64,000 bases of DNA from Henckelia pumila. Its lineage: Eukaryota; Streptophyta; Magnoliopsida; Lamiales; Gesneriaceae. Positions 12,926 to 25,625 of the stretch are shown here, piece after piece. Location of the stretch: assembly GCF_033568475.1 (NCBI RefSeq), contig NC_133121.1, positions 130,294,375 through 130,358,374 on the forward strand, read 5' to 3'. Below the pieces are notes generated by a model that worked only from the letters and a program-made list of their open reading frames with translations, was not told the origin of the DNA and searched no databases. Every line of letters begins with the position of its first letter. Position 1 is the stretch's first letter. The translations under genes were made by a program, and so were the position numbers.

Positions 12926-13310
12926 CGTTTGATTTGAAGTACGGTATAATTAATATATAAATAAGTAATATAATATAATAAAAAATAATAAGTAATATAA
13001 TATAATAAAAAATAAATAAGAAATAATAGTTAAAATAGTATTAGATTTGATTGATAGATTATGATTTATTTGATTTGATTCAATTTTATATAAAATGTTA
13101 AATGACTATTTTATCCTTTTAACAATAAATAAAATAAAAATTATATTATTTATAAGGGGTAATATAGTAATTTGAGTTCAATAATTTGATTGATGTAAAA
13201 TAAATAGTTAATATATGGATAAATAATATGATGAGAAGAACTTGTGATGGGATAAGATGAGTTATACGTATATTAGTAATATGGTGAATAGAACGATGCC
13301 TAATTGAATT
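12926..13310 (+). mobile_element. MITE, three-copy family, copy 1
   Basis: Starts near CGTTTGATTTGAAG and continues through ATAAATAAGTAATATAATATAATA, GATTGATAGATTATG, ATTTTATCCTTTTAACAATAAATAAAAT, a TATAGTAATTTGAGTTCAATAATTTGATTGATGTA block, and GATGAGAAGAAC. The same ordered blocks occur near 54455-54835 in the same orientation and, reversed, at 25626-26013. It is AT-rich, about 380 bp and non-coding, as expected for a MITE. Ends are approximate. Confidence 0.65.
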
Positions 13311-16300
13311 AAATAAAGCTATGAAAGAGTATCAATTAAAGTGAGGAAGAAAAAAATATATAATACCATGAACAGATAAATAACAAGGTTTATTTTATTT
13401 GAAAAATCAGTTGCATTTTTGTCACATGTGATGTCAAATTTTAGTCTTGGTTTACTAATTTTTTTATAGCAATTTTATTCCATTTATGATGAGACATTAA
13501 TGTGGCACTAATACAAAATTGATGCGTATAATGCAATAGTAACACTCAATTAAAAATGATTAAAAATGTGAAAAAATCAAAATGTATATGACTAAAATTG
13601 AAATTTGATGACATAGAATACTAAAATTGCCAAAGTAGTACACATACATGAAAAAAATGTAATTTTTTTGTTTTTGATAGGTTTGAATAATATATCATTA
13701 TAAGATTTTTCATTGATTTTTTTAATTTAATAGTAAAGAGTACGTTTATTCACACGCTTAAAAAATATTACTTTCAGACTTAGAAAAAATTGATTAGTTA
13801 ACTGATTATTTATTTAGCTGGAAATTAGTTTGGTCAGTTATTAAAGTGAGCTATAATAAAGTTCGTGGGTTCTTAAAATAATGTGCCTAATGATGACATT
13901 TGAATAAAAAACTTACTTTATCTTACTGTACATATATATCTCCCAATAATTAGATATCATGGTCACAAATCGGTTGAATGATGTAACAATTAACTTTATT
14001 TTTTAAATATTTAAATTCGGATACGAGAGACAAAATATTAAGTCCAATTATTCGTATATGTCATCCATAACGATCGATTCGATATAGCTCTTTATGACTA
14101 GCTAGTTTTTAACTCTTTTCCCGTATGCCAAAATGCATTTCACCCCTAAGGGACAATATAATAACATATTCCACCTCCATGAAAATACAAAAATGTGACA
14201 TCCGATTACTTTGAAGACTAAAGTTAGCAAGAGTTTATCACAAACCCTCGATCGCTAATATATCTCAATGTATGAATTCTGTCTAAATTGCGACGAAAGA
14301 GATAGTTTTTCATGAACCGTCTTCAGTCTCTCCGTAATTTGAAATAGCCACCAAATGCATAAAAACTATAGCCAAACGTTGTGAATGAATTGAAAAATGA
14401 TTGGGTGTGTAAGGATTCAAGAGATGTAGCTAGCCTAGCTAATTAATTTGTGGATACTAATTATACCATGATTATGAAATTGTGGAATATACATGTTTAA
14501 AAACTCGTACTAGACAACTAGGACATTGGGTATGGGTAATAATAATATTCCATTTCCCCCACCTAAAAATGAGTAAATGACAAATGAGTCCCAACAATGT
14601 TAAAACAACTGTTGGTACGAAGTTGACCCTTGTTTGCTGAAATTGTCTAGATTATAACCTTTTTACACTGAACTCTCTCGGAAATTTACATTCACAAACC
14701 TCACTGTCACGTGCGCTGCGTGTTCCACACCTCTCCCATTTCTGCGAAACTTCATTTTTGGGTCATTAATTCTAATGAGCATCGAGTTGAACCGTAAAGA
14801 ATTGGATAGATGGATTTGAAGCTAATTAAAGATTACAAACATCAGTTACTTAGTTATTTTTTGAGTTATTGTCGTGAATTTCATGACTCGTCTCACTCGA
14901 AACGCGACATGACGTTGTTTTCAGCAGACATATATGATTATGGTTCTGTTCAACAAAACTTCACAAATCATCCGCAAAGCTGCAGATGTGAATACAAGAG
15001 TGAATGATGTATATTACCTGTTTTCGAACCTATAATTTCCCACGAATCATTCTACGAACGATTTGCATATTCGTAAAATATTAAAATTTCTTGACGATTT
15101 GACAAACCTAATTAGGAGGTATAGCGGCATTTAATTACTAGCATCCAAGCACACATTTTGCGTGTGTGATGTAATATATAAATCTTATGTATTTATTTTA
15201 TTTTAAATTAAATATTTGATTTGAAAAAAAAAAAAAGATAGTGGGAGAAGATGGTGGGAGATGAACATTATAGTGGGGTTGAATAGTTGGATTTGAAAAA
15301 AACAAAGATAGTGGTAGATGGAGATAATGAGGTTGAATCGTTTTTGTTTATTTTACCCTAAAACAAAGACATTTTTGAGGGTATAAATGTAATATTATAA
15401 TGGTGTCATCATTTGCATACCAAAATAGTTTTAAAAAATAGAGAGATATTATAATATAGTAAAAAATAGTAAAGATATATTTGTTGTTTAGATAACTAGA
15501 CCGAAAAAAATTGAATTCATCTCGTTCTTATAATTCGCATATATACTTTGAGATCCCATTGTGATTAGTACATAAATATATGTAGTAGACTGATTAGAAT
15601 TTTCTCTTTTAAGATATTTAAACAATAAGAATGCATCCGAAATCATACAATCCAAATGTGCTTTTGAAGTTTGAACGATGTTCGACGTTTTCTAGCCTTT
15701 ATTTTCCGACAGTTAATGTTTTAAGCCACAACAATTAAAGTGCGCCTAGTTAATTAAACCAAAAGTTAAACACGATCGAACTCATTTAAATTCCACTTAT
15801 ACCAAGGTTTAAAAATTGAGAAGAAAAATTAATCGTTCCAATGGTAAATCATGATAAAAAGATTTGACTTTGGTATTAAAATTATTAACCAACATGGAGT
15901 TTAGATGTCTATTAATAGGTGGAACAATTTTTTTTTTCCAAAGTAAATGGTGGAGTTAATTTGCACATTTTAAAATATAAATCTATCGTGTTGAATAGCG
16001 TATCAAACACTCCAAAAATAACTTGAAACTATTATTATAATAACAATAATTATAAAATAAACAATGCAAGTTATATATTAATTAATGTTTAGACTCCACA
16101 CAGTCGCATAAAGTGGATGAGCAAAAACCTAATAAATTTAAGAAGTTTTCAATATGAAAAGCACTTGCAGCTTTTTTTTTTTCTTTTTAAAATTCCTTTT
16201 TATATATATATAAATCATAAATTCAGTCTTCTCACGAATTAATTTGTAATACAGTTGTTTTTTTCGATTCGAATCATAAAAAAATATTATTATTTTATAT

Positions 16301-17102
16301 GAAAAATATTATTATTTTGATACTATACATAGATCGAGTCAACTGATGTCACAGATAAATATTCATGAGAAAATCTCAAAAGATAGACAAAATAAACAAA
16401 TTAAGTTTTTTATTTTATTATATGGAAATATATTATAAGTTGTTAATGTGTATAAAAATTATGAACTACGGATTCCACCACCACTTTTTTACAATAAAAC
16501 AAGCAATTTGTGCCCCCACGCTCCTGTAAAAGAGGTCGAAGTCTAGGACTTTCTTTTCGATCTTAAAAGCTAACAATAAATTGATCCAAAAGAAAGGCAA
16601 CAATAATAAATGAAAAAGGGCCATCCATATATAGGGTATGTAAATGAAACAAATTAGGGACAAAACTGTCTTTTTCTCCACCAAATATATATTGATTTCC
16701 TTTGTCTTCTCTAATTTTTTAAGGAAAAAAAAAAGAAGCAAAAACAATTTAGAAATAAGTCAGTTTGCGAGCTAGGGTTGGGCACTGGAGTAGGGGTAAT
16801 TGGGTGATCGGACCAGAATCTGACCAGGTAGAAAATTTTAAGTGATTCAAATACTTTTTAGGGTTTTGCTATGACTCCAAACCAATATAAATAATATTTT
16901 TTTAAGCACGAACTGAAATTTAGGTTTTTTTTTGTTATCTACTGGTTGACGATGTTGATATTATTAATAAAATTTTGGAAATTTTTTTATTTTAAATAAA
17001 AAGTAATTAGATCATAAATTTTAAATTAATAAAACCCAAAAAATCCAATCCAACCCAACTCAACCCGTGTCATTAATTAAAGTTTGCAAATGTTGTCTAC
17101 AA
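13311..17102. other. Gene-free AT-rich intergenic region
   Basis: No exon chain or known domain found on either strand. A short frame at 14810-15007 has no recognisable similarity and no supporting context. Poly(A)/poly(T) runs are frequent. Confidence 0.5.
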
Positions 17103-17355
17103 TAGGAGTAGTTCGGTAAGGTATATCGCGGTATTCAACAAATACCGCATACCATACCGAAAAATTCGGTATCGATACCGTACTGATACCGTGTATATCG
17201 AATTTTTTTCGATATACCGAAATATCGAAAATTTGAAAATCCTATATCGATACCGATACCGAAAATATCGTACCGAAATTTTCGATATATACGATTTTTT
17301 TTCAATACGATATAAGCGGTATGAAGACATTTCAATATTTTTTCCCCCGTCCCTA
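17103..17355. mobile_element. hAT-like non-autonomous element rich in GGTAT/ATACC motifs
   Basis: Begins TAGGAGTAGTTCGGTA and ends CCCCCGTCCCTA, which resemble weak hAT-type TAGGG termini. The 8-base flanks are GTCTACAA and ATCTAAAA (6 of 8 match), a possible decayed target duplication. The body is built from repeated CGGTAT/GATACCG units in both orientations. Arginine/tyrosine-rich frames across it are repeat artefacts. A related fragment lies near 39620-39695. Confidence 0.45.
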
Positions 17356-17491
17356 ATCTAAAACTAAGAATTAAGGACTGCAAGCAACCTGTGGCCTACC
17401 GGTATATATCTATCAATCTATATCTATTCTAACCTTTCCACACACACAACACAAACACAATTATATACAAAGTTGAATTTATGCGCATGTA

Positions 17492-17499
17492 TATAAATA
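17492..17499 (+). promoter_or_regulatory. Probable TATA box of the PHD-finger gene
   Basis: TATAAATA lies 152 bases upstream of the start codon. With normal spacing the 5' UTR would be about 115-125 bases and would include the AAT triplet run at about 17530-17551. Confidence 0.5.
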
Positions 17500-17643
17500 C
17501 CCACACCGACTTAAAACCAGTTACAAATTATTAATAATAATAATAATAATAATGTGTGCCCCTAGCCTGCCCCTTTATTATTATTTAATAATAATCAGAA
17601 ATTCTCTCTCTAATTCAGCAGCCTCGCCTGCAAAAAACAAGAA

Positions 17644-18668
17644 ATGGTGGATCATCAGACCGTTTGCTGTATGTGCGGCGATGTTGGCTTCCCGGACAAA
17701 CTTTTCCGCTGCTCCAACTGTCGCCACCGCTCCCAACACTCGTAAGCTCCCCCATATCTCTGTGTATATATAATATTTGTTTTCTCTCTGTGTGTGTGTG
17801 TGTATATATATATGCATATACACACGTTTTAATGTGTGTTTCATCAGCATATATACATACATATATAGGCCCATATACATACACTAATTTATATCATGAT
17901 TCTTGGGCTTTGTGAATGGAGCGATCGAGAGGTGATTTTATGGGTATTTGGAATATTTATATATTTATTTATTATTGCTTGATTATATATATGATTATTA
18001 TTTTCTGTTTTATAATCTTCTGATGATGATCATCATCAGTTTGTAGTACTCCATCTCTGCTCTTGCTCTTGATTCTTCGGCCATCGAAAAATCTTATAAT
18101 TAAGTGCAGCGCACGATCGATTAAATGACTAATTTTCTTTCGGACCACAAAGGGTCGAGCTTTTAATTTGCTTTGCGCCGCCTAATCAAATATTAATTAA
18201 ACTAATATTTTTTTTATTAGAGTTTAATCAAATATTAATTAAACTAGCTAGCTATGTGATTACCAGTCACCCGTCATTCTCGACCTCACAAAATACTAGG
18301 ATATCACTTTATTTTTCTATAATTAAGCTTATATATTAATTAATAGCTGGTGTGATTAATTTTCTTGCCAAAATTCTAGGTACTGTAGCAATTTTTACAG
18401 CGAATTCTCGGATCCTATTCAAGTATGCGACTGGTGCCAATGCGAGGGAAAAAGTTCCTCGTCAAGACATGGGAACTCATCGGCATCGAGGAATAATACC
18501 AAAGCTGCGTCGCATGCAAGTGAGGTCAGGTCCGTCTACTCCGGCGACAAAATCAAGCTGCAGGATCGGGAAGAGGGTGGCTCTCCGCCGGAGAAAGCCG
18601 CCGGAAAAAGCCCCTCCCCACGCCCCACCACCCGAAGGTACAAGCTTCTCAAGGATGTCATGTGTTGA
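17644..18668 (+). CDS. Small PHD-type zinc finger protein (plant-specific)
   Basis: Two exons, 17644-17741 and 18380-18668, joined TC|GTAAGC...TTCTAG|G, give 128 residues. The N-terminal half is a complete C4HC3 PHD-type zinc site: C8-x2-C11, C23-x2-C26, H32-x2-C35, C49-x2-C52. The intron falls just before Tyr34-Cys35, splitting the finger. The finger is unusually compact, with only 11 residues between the first two metal pairs. The C-terminal half is basic and Ser/Pro-rich with no other domain, ending in a TRRYKLLKDVMC-like tail. It resembles the plant proteins described as PHD-type zinc finger domain proteins, whose function is unknown. PHD fingers often read histone tails, but the aromatic cage expected for H3K4me3 binding is not obvious. 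It probably acts in the nucleus; no partner can be read from the neighbours. Confidence 0.85.
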
Positions 18669-20174
18669 AGTATGGAATAATTAAAAAAATATATAATATA
18701 ATAATATATGAATAAATAAATTATTGTACGTGTTCGCGAGATATTTATGTTTGTGTTTGTATATTACCAGTAGCTTTAGTTGGATGTCCTTTTCACTTTT
18801 TTTTTTTATATGAGTTTTTCTCGGCCCATGTCTCCTTGCTAATTAATAAACCGTGTACTTATGAAAAATGGAATTTACAAGTCTTAGCTTTTGCAACTTA
18901 ATGCACGTTTCTTTCGTCATCACATCGATCTTTATCGTTAATATCTATATCAGTTCGATTCTCATCATATAAATAAGCGTTATAACTTTCAACGTTACAT
19001 GCAAAAGCTCATCATAACACATGGTGGCGTCATGTACATTCGATAGAAGAACTTCACCTCATCGAAGACGCACACAGGTGTTGATCACCTTATAATCAAA
19101 GGTAATATATAATATGTGTGTGCTAGTATGTTTGTAAGTAGGGTTTGTCTGTTGGACAAGTATAGAGAAAGGGAGCAAGTGGATTACCCTCATTTGTTAT
19201 GTTGATGAGTCTCGTAAGAAGAATAGATCATTAATGCGGTTGGTTCTCTTTTTCCCAAAAGTAAATGTTCATAGTACCTTATAAAGCTGCTAGCTAACTT
19301 TTACTAGATTCATTCATTGAGGAGTTTATCCATTACATATATATAGTTTAATTTTATATACTTCAAATAATTAAATAATTTAAAAAAATATCCGAAGATC
19401 AATCTTATTATTATAGCTAGCATTGAGTACGTACTCACTAATTACGCAAGCACATCATGTTGTTAATTATCAATATATATAAATATTAAATTTGACCCAT
19501 GATTAATCTCAAATTTGGTTTCCTTTAATTTTGCATTCTCATGAATTAAGTTTCACTTGTACCAAACAAAGCAAAGCAATCCCACATGGTAATTGCTGTC
19601 CTTCACGCATTTCAACCCCCATCTCTTTCCAACTTGCAAGCAACAAACTGGGGCTTGCGTACGTACGCATATATATATATATAACCTTTCTAACACGGAT
19701 TAATTAATTACCACAAATTGTGCTTAATTAAATTAAATACGTGACGTTCTTGATAATCTCCAATACGATATCGTACAAATATTCCTCTCAGTTGGATTTG
19801 ATTCTTTTAACATCCGTCTGGAATTCGAATGCAAGAGTAGTATTGGTATAAGCTAAGTTCTAAAATTTTTAATAATATTATGTCTCATAAAGATATATAT
19901 AATAGTTTAAATTAAACACAACTAAGGTTGAAAATATGTGATGGGGACCGATTGTGATTAAGGAGTGTGCCACAACTAATTGGTGGACGGCGGAGTCAAA
20001 ACTATATATATATGGCAATGACATTACATTTTTTTAGGGCGGTAATGGCATAATTTTAATTTTTTGATCTTTTGAATCGTACAACAAGTTAAACATTATA
20101 TTTCAACTCTATTTTGGTTGGGAAACTTAGTCCTCTCCATAATATTAATACTGTACCAAATAATGATCCATCGT
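18669..20174. other. Intergenic region, 3' flank of the PHD-finger gene
   Basis: The first few hundred bases probably contain the 3' UTR. Beyond this there is AT-rich sequence without a supported gene. Confidence 0.5.
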
Positions 20175-20385
20175 GCACATTTAGGTTCAAAATATGCACT
20201 AAACTACATGCACACATTGAGTTACACATTGCGTTACACATTGCACATGCATGATATTAAAAAATTATTCCTTCATTTTATTTGAAAAATATCTTTCCAA
20301 AATTCATTAAGGATATTTTTGTAATTTCAATTATAACGTGTAACTCAATGTGTAACTTTCCATGTACATGTAGCATCACCCTTAA
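20175..20385 (-). mobile_element. MITE-like element, two-copy family, copy 2
   Basis: The reverse complement begins AAGGGTGATGCTACATGTACAT and continues with GTTACACATTGAGTTACACG, TTGAAATTAC and AATATCCTT, matching the element at 4056 block for block. CTACATGCACACATTGAGTTACAC at the left and its inverted counterpart at the right are terminal inverted repeats. Limits are approximate. Confidence 0.6.
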
Positions 20386-21610
20386 TTAAAACCCACGCAT
20401 GCACTTTGTCAACTTCCAGACGATATTTTATATAGGTGTTTTTTTGGGGAAGACACCATGCATGAAAATGATGTCGTTAATCAGCCAAGCCAATTAATTA
20501 AAATATCAATTAATAAAGATTTGGGAGCTTCTTTAAATTACTTGCCCTCTTCTTCGAATGTCTTCGTCTATATATACATATATGGTCACGTCGTCGTCCA
20601 AACAATAGAAAAAGTTTAAAATTTTATCTATTATTTTAACGAATACAAGCGTATTGATAGGGGCAAGTTTTTAATAGGTTATACTTTATGTGCGTGGACA
20701 AAAACTCTGATTAGAACATTTTTAAGTATATCTAATTGATAACCAAAACAGAGTTTCTAATTATACGTCATATTATAATGAAATAAGAAAAACACAACAC
20801 AAATATTATAACATATATAATACTCTTTTAATTTATTTAATCTGACTCATAAAAACGTACGTTTCATTATAAATATGGATCAGGTCAATCCATCTCACGA
20901 ATATAATTAAACCAGTACTGAAAATGTTTCGCAATAGACCAACATGTGTATATGTATGTGTGTGTGTGTGTTTAAAAAAAAAATTAAAAACAAAAAACAA
21001 AAAATGATCTATTGACTATAATTCCCTGTTTCCTATCATGTAGATATGCATGCATGTTGAGAGGGGTAAATGAAGGAATTTGTCCCCCAACAATGAAGAG
21101 ACGTTACACTGTATGAATATAAGGATAACGTTATACGTGATTGCATGAATGTTATCTTAGAAATTATAAAGTCATCCTGAATAAACACATGAAAAGATCT
21201 TTTCGTTGTAATGACTAATTTGTAATTTTAAAAACAAGATATAATCATGTATGTAACCACGTACTACATATAACATTTTTTCCGAATAAATAATTTAAAA
21301 ACCTCCGAGTCATCTCGTTAGTTCCGTGAATTATATATGTGCTTTGTGTGCACTGTGCAGATCTATGTACACATAATTCTCTCCAACTCTATAAATATAT
21401 GTATATGTGTGTATTTGTGATAGCTATATATATTTACTCATTTAAAAATAAAAGTTTTTGGTGCCTTGCACAAGTAGAACAAAACATAATAAATTTAAAT
21501 AAAGAGACGTGTTTGTATCATGAATGGGGGCTAACTAATGCTCATGTGCTACATCCAACTATTGTTTTTTTTTTTTTATATTTCAGATGTTCACATGAAC
21601 ATCTGAAAAT

Positions 21611-21645
<35 letters not shown>

Positions 21646-22571
21646 TGTTGTATCTCCAAATGCTCATGTGGTAGCATAGACTCTCCCATTAATAGATCTC
21701 GAGTGACGAAGTATAATGCAATCTCTAACCATAATTTTCATATTTTCATTCTCTATAACCTCTAAAATAGAGATCTATGTTCTTTATTTTAAAAATCTTC
21801 TCAACCTATGCTCTCTAAATTTTATCAAATTCTCTATTTTTTTTTCAATACCAACCATAATATATATGTAATAAATAAATAATTATGTAACATATTATAA
21901 AATCAAACTCAATTAAATGTGTATATATTATGGCTGTATGTTTTTTATTTAAATAATGCATTTATTTTTTCACAAAATATTTGCAAGCCGCACACAACAT
22001 TAAGTCTACAAACATTAAAATTAAATCGAAACGATCATAAAATTTAACATTCCGAACTACTGTACTCTTCTCACAAATGATCAATTAAATCATCCCGAAG
22101 TGCATAGTGATCCCACCTTTCTTTGATTTGCCGATGGCGTGCAAGAAACTCTTCAAATAATTGGACCAAATAGCCCACTAAAATATAATACAGGGGCTGA
22201 AAATAACAAACAAAAATTTGAAAAAGGATCAAAATATAATTTTTTTAAAGATCCAAATACCAATTTTAGAGGATTACATTTCGTAATTAATGTCATCCTC
22301 CAAATTCAATCTCTATTGCCACCTTAGTTCTCTAAATATGGAGAACCATTTTAGCATCCTCCGAACCACTATAGCATCCTCCTAAATGAAGGATGATAAT
22401 AGAGAATGGTTAGAGCTATTGTCATCTTCCATTTTGGAAGACGGTTGGAGTTGCTCTAACATCTAGAGTTATATAAATCCGGCCAGAAAATGCATCAACT
22501 GATCATTAACTAATTTAAAGATCGTATAAATTATAATTAATGAAATCATGATTTCTATATATAATTATATA
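20386..22571. other. Intergenic region with a 28-bp palindrome and a poly(A) tract
   Basis: No gene found. At 21581-21608 two 13-base arms (TTTCAGATGTTCA and its complement) are separated by only two bases, and an A-run of roughly 28 follows at about 21614. The region just before the metalloproteinase (22290-22460) has repeated ATCCTCC / GGAGGAT motifs of unclear origin. Confidence 0.5.
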
Positions 22572-23636
22572 TCACATCAACAACCAAACAATAAACCCAA
22601 AGAATGAAGGAGACAAATTAATTTTCCCTGGAAATGACTTGAGACAAAAACCATCATTCGAAGCCATTTCAGAGTACTCGTAATAAGCTCGAAAACTGAA
22701 GTTAGGGTTGGAACCATACAAAGCCTGAACACCTTTGATATCATCAACCCTCAAATTCACCTTCTTCTCCCTTGGCTTCAAGCTTGGGTACATGACAGAT
22801 TCTTTAACACCACTGTGCGCCAATCCCAGCAAATGCCCGATTTCATGCGTCACCACCGACTCCAAATCCACCGCCACCTCGGATTTCTCCGCTCCAAAGT
22901 CCACCGCCCATGTCTCAGCCGTGTCTAGGTGGAGCCGCCCGATTTCAGGCGAGAATGCATGGGCTAGAACTCCGAGGACGCCGTCGAATGCCTCCCCGTC
23001 CCCATGCTCGCCGCCGTAGAACCCTATCTTGATGTCGGCGAAGCCGTAATCCTCGGATTCCACGAACGTGACAGGGATCACAGAAGCCCAGTGGCTAAAG
23101 GCACGTTTTAACGTAGCCTTTATATCTTGCATGGATAAGTACGTGATCATATTTGTCGGCGAAACGGCGTACGTCAAAGTCATCGGAATACTCCGGTCCC
23201 ATCTCGGCCGGCTGGTGAAGTACGCGTACTTTCCCGTCGTTCGCGGTGTTTTTTCGTCGGGTACTATGTCCGGAAAGCCGCATCTAGGAGAAATGAGATT
23301 GGAAAGTGTACGAGAATCTAGCTTCCCGTTAATGGAAAGGCCAAACTTTTGTTGATATCTTGTTATGGCGTTTTCGAGGTCGCCGTCGAATAAATCGGTC
23401 GAATTTGTGACATTTTTCGAGTACTCTAGATACCCAAATCGGTTGAAATATTTCTTGAGTTCCGAGATCCCTTCAACGACATTGTCTCTATGAGCATCCC
23501 TGAATTTTTTGAATCCATGCCAAGTGATCATAGAACTATTTTTCCGGTTTATAGACGAAAATGGCGATGCTCTAGCACGACATGTACATGGAAAAACGAG
23601 GGAGAGAAGGAAAAAACATGTATAGATTGAATACAT
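22572..23636 (-). CDS. Plant matrix metalloproteinase (MMP, peptidase M10A)
   Basis: One intronless frame of 354 residues on the minus strand, as is normal for plant MMPs. A signal peptide lies at residues 1 to about 20 (MYSIYTCFFLLSLVF). The propeptide follows, with a peptidoglycan-binding-like segment (ITRYQQKFGLSINGKLD, 91-107) and the cysteine switch PRCGFPD at 118-124; Cys119 holds the catalytic zinc in the zymogen. The catalytic domain has the zinc site HEIGHLLGLAH (264-274; His264, Glu265, His268, His274) and the Met-turn VMYPS with Met282. The segment GGEHGDGEAFDG (208-219) fits the structural zinc and calcium sites. There is no hemopexin domain, as in all plant MMPs. The hydrophobic C-terminus (FFGFIVWLLM) suggests a GPI-anchor signal. 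It should act at the cell surface or in the apoplast in matrix turnover, growth or defence. All key residues are present, so it is probably active. Confidence 0.95.
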   Translation of the reverse strand: MYSIYTCFFLLSLVFPCTCRARASPFSSINRKNSSMITWHGFKKFRDAHRDNVVEGISELKKYFNRFGYLEYSKNVTNSTDLFDGDLENAITRYQQKFGLSINGKLDSRTLSNLISPRCGFPDIVPDEKTPRTTGKYAYFTSRPRWDRSIPMTLTYAVSPTNMITYLSMQDIKATLKRAFSHWASVIPVTFVESEDYGFADIKIGFYGGEHGDGEAFDGVLGVLAHAFSPEIGRLHLDTAETWAVDFGAEKSEVAVDLESVVTHEIGHLLGLAHSGVKESVMYPSLKPREKKVNLRVDDIKGVQALYGSNPNFSFRAYYEYSEMASNDGFCLKSFPGKINLSPSFFGFIVWLLM

Positions 23637-25625
23637 ATGTACGTTCGTTTGTGAACATGAAAATGTTTATGGGAAGAATTGTTATATATTTATATATATA
23701 TATAAAGGAAATATGGACTGTAAAATGAATACATTGTTGCGTTTCATGAATATATTTATATATATAGAAATATATATAGATAAACAATAAACAATATAAG
23801 AGACGTTGAATTTTCATGAATGCATAATGATTGGAATATGAGAAGTTAATGAACATTCTCCCTTGATCGCATTAATTGTCTCCTTTTATTATTGATAAAA
23901 AAAATGGTCAAATTTCTTTCTTTCGTTATATTATATGTATTACTATGTATATAAACATAAATATCGATCTCTAAACATTAAATTATCCCACGCTTGGATA
24001 AAATCGAATCTATAATTCAATGCTTGATTTGGTGAATTATATCGTCGTGGGGTTCAATCAATTGTTATATTTTTGGTGGTGTTGGTGTCAGAAGCAAAAC
24101 AATTTGGTTATATGGGTTGTTTAAGGTTGAAGTTAGGAATTCGATAATTGGTTGAAGCAATCCAATTCAATTGGGTACCAATTTTTGTGATCATTGCTAT
24201 TCTTGCTTGTTTTTTCTCTCATGGGCCCTTCTCTTCTGCTTTTTCGCCCTAACTAACATAAACCAGCTTCATTTCTCCAAACAATTTTCGTTTCCCACTC
24301 CGCATGCATTTAAAATATTTTGGGAAATTAAATATATTTTTTTCCAATAACTTTTTTGATTTTGAGTTTTGATCCACTAAGTTTTCATAGTTTTGTTTTT
24401 ATATACCAAATTTTAATTTTCGAATATTTTGGTCCAATTGCTGATGTGACATTGAAAAATACAAATGTGACGTGACATCGAAAAATGATTGTGTGGCTTT
24501 GAAAATAACGAATTGTCAAGCAGTTGCATCAGCAATTGGACTAACGCGGTAGATGAGAATTAAAATTTAGTATACAAAAACGAACTTGAAAATTTAATGG
24601 ACCAAACTAAAAATTGGACAAGTTAACGAAGAAAAAAATCATTTCCCGAGTATTTTATATCATTTAGCCTTAATATATAGATTTGTTTATTTTTCACACA
24701 AATTAAGAAAATTATTAGAAAAACAAAGTTACACACAAATTTCTTCTTTTACCACTATTTAATTTATTTCTTTTATCACTACTTAATAGTTAATTCATTT
24801 AAGAAATAGATGCACGGTATACCAAGAAAAAAATGCAACTAAATGTTGAAATTAAACTATATATTTGAGATAATCGAGGAAAAAAAAAAGAAAGTTTATA
24901 TAATTGAGATGAATGTAGAATTTTATTTATTTGAGTATATATATATATATATATATGAGTCATTTTTCTTTTGACAGTACTGTAAAATAATATTTGCAAC
25001 ATTATAGCCATGAATATATATCGCTCTATTCATGTACTAAAACTCGATCGATAAAATCATTCAAAATTCGATATGCGAAAAGTTCCCAACTAGTAATATG
25101 TAAATCAATGGATGAACTCTCTATTAAATAGTAATGGAAAGGAAAATGGTGGAATGTTGGTAATTAAAGTTGGGCCAAAATATAATGAAGTTCAAAATGA
25201 AATAATTTGGGCTGCGCGACCATTCGATTCTTGGCCCAAACGATTTCTCCAAACAAATTACACCATGCACTTTTTCTGTTGTTTCTTTTTTTGATTAATG
25301 GGGGAGGGGTTTTCTTTTGTTTCATTCTTCTTTTTTTTAATAATAATAATAATTTAAATGAACATTTTCAATGTCGATATCTTTCAGTGGTAAAATAAAA
25401 TTATTATTATTTAATCCACATGCATCGTACTATACATAATAATTATAGTCATAAAATGAAGAAGTGGAATTGCCCCCTCCCATGTATACATACATACTAC
25501 AGAATAAACGATCAACTATCAGAAAGTGTAAAAAAATGGTCCCCTACACTTCCTAATTAAGATCCAAATAATAAAAAATATTGTTGTTAATTCATCCGTA
25601 TACCATGTTGTTTTATGTTCATTAA
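23637..25625. other. Promoter side of the metalloproteinase and intergenic region
   Basis: The first 250 bases upstream of the metalloproteinase start hold several TATATATA stretches, so a single TATA box cannot be chosen. A TA microsatellite lies at about 24938-24957. No other gene is supported. Confidence 0.45.

Noticed and set aside
14810-15007. 65-residue frame
   Set aside because: No domain, no exon context and a random-looking composition.
17097-17383. Two Tyr/Arg-rich minus-strand frames
   Set aside because: They arise from repeated GGTAT/ATACC units of a non-autonomous element.
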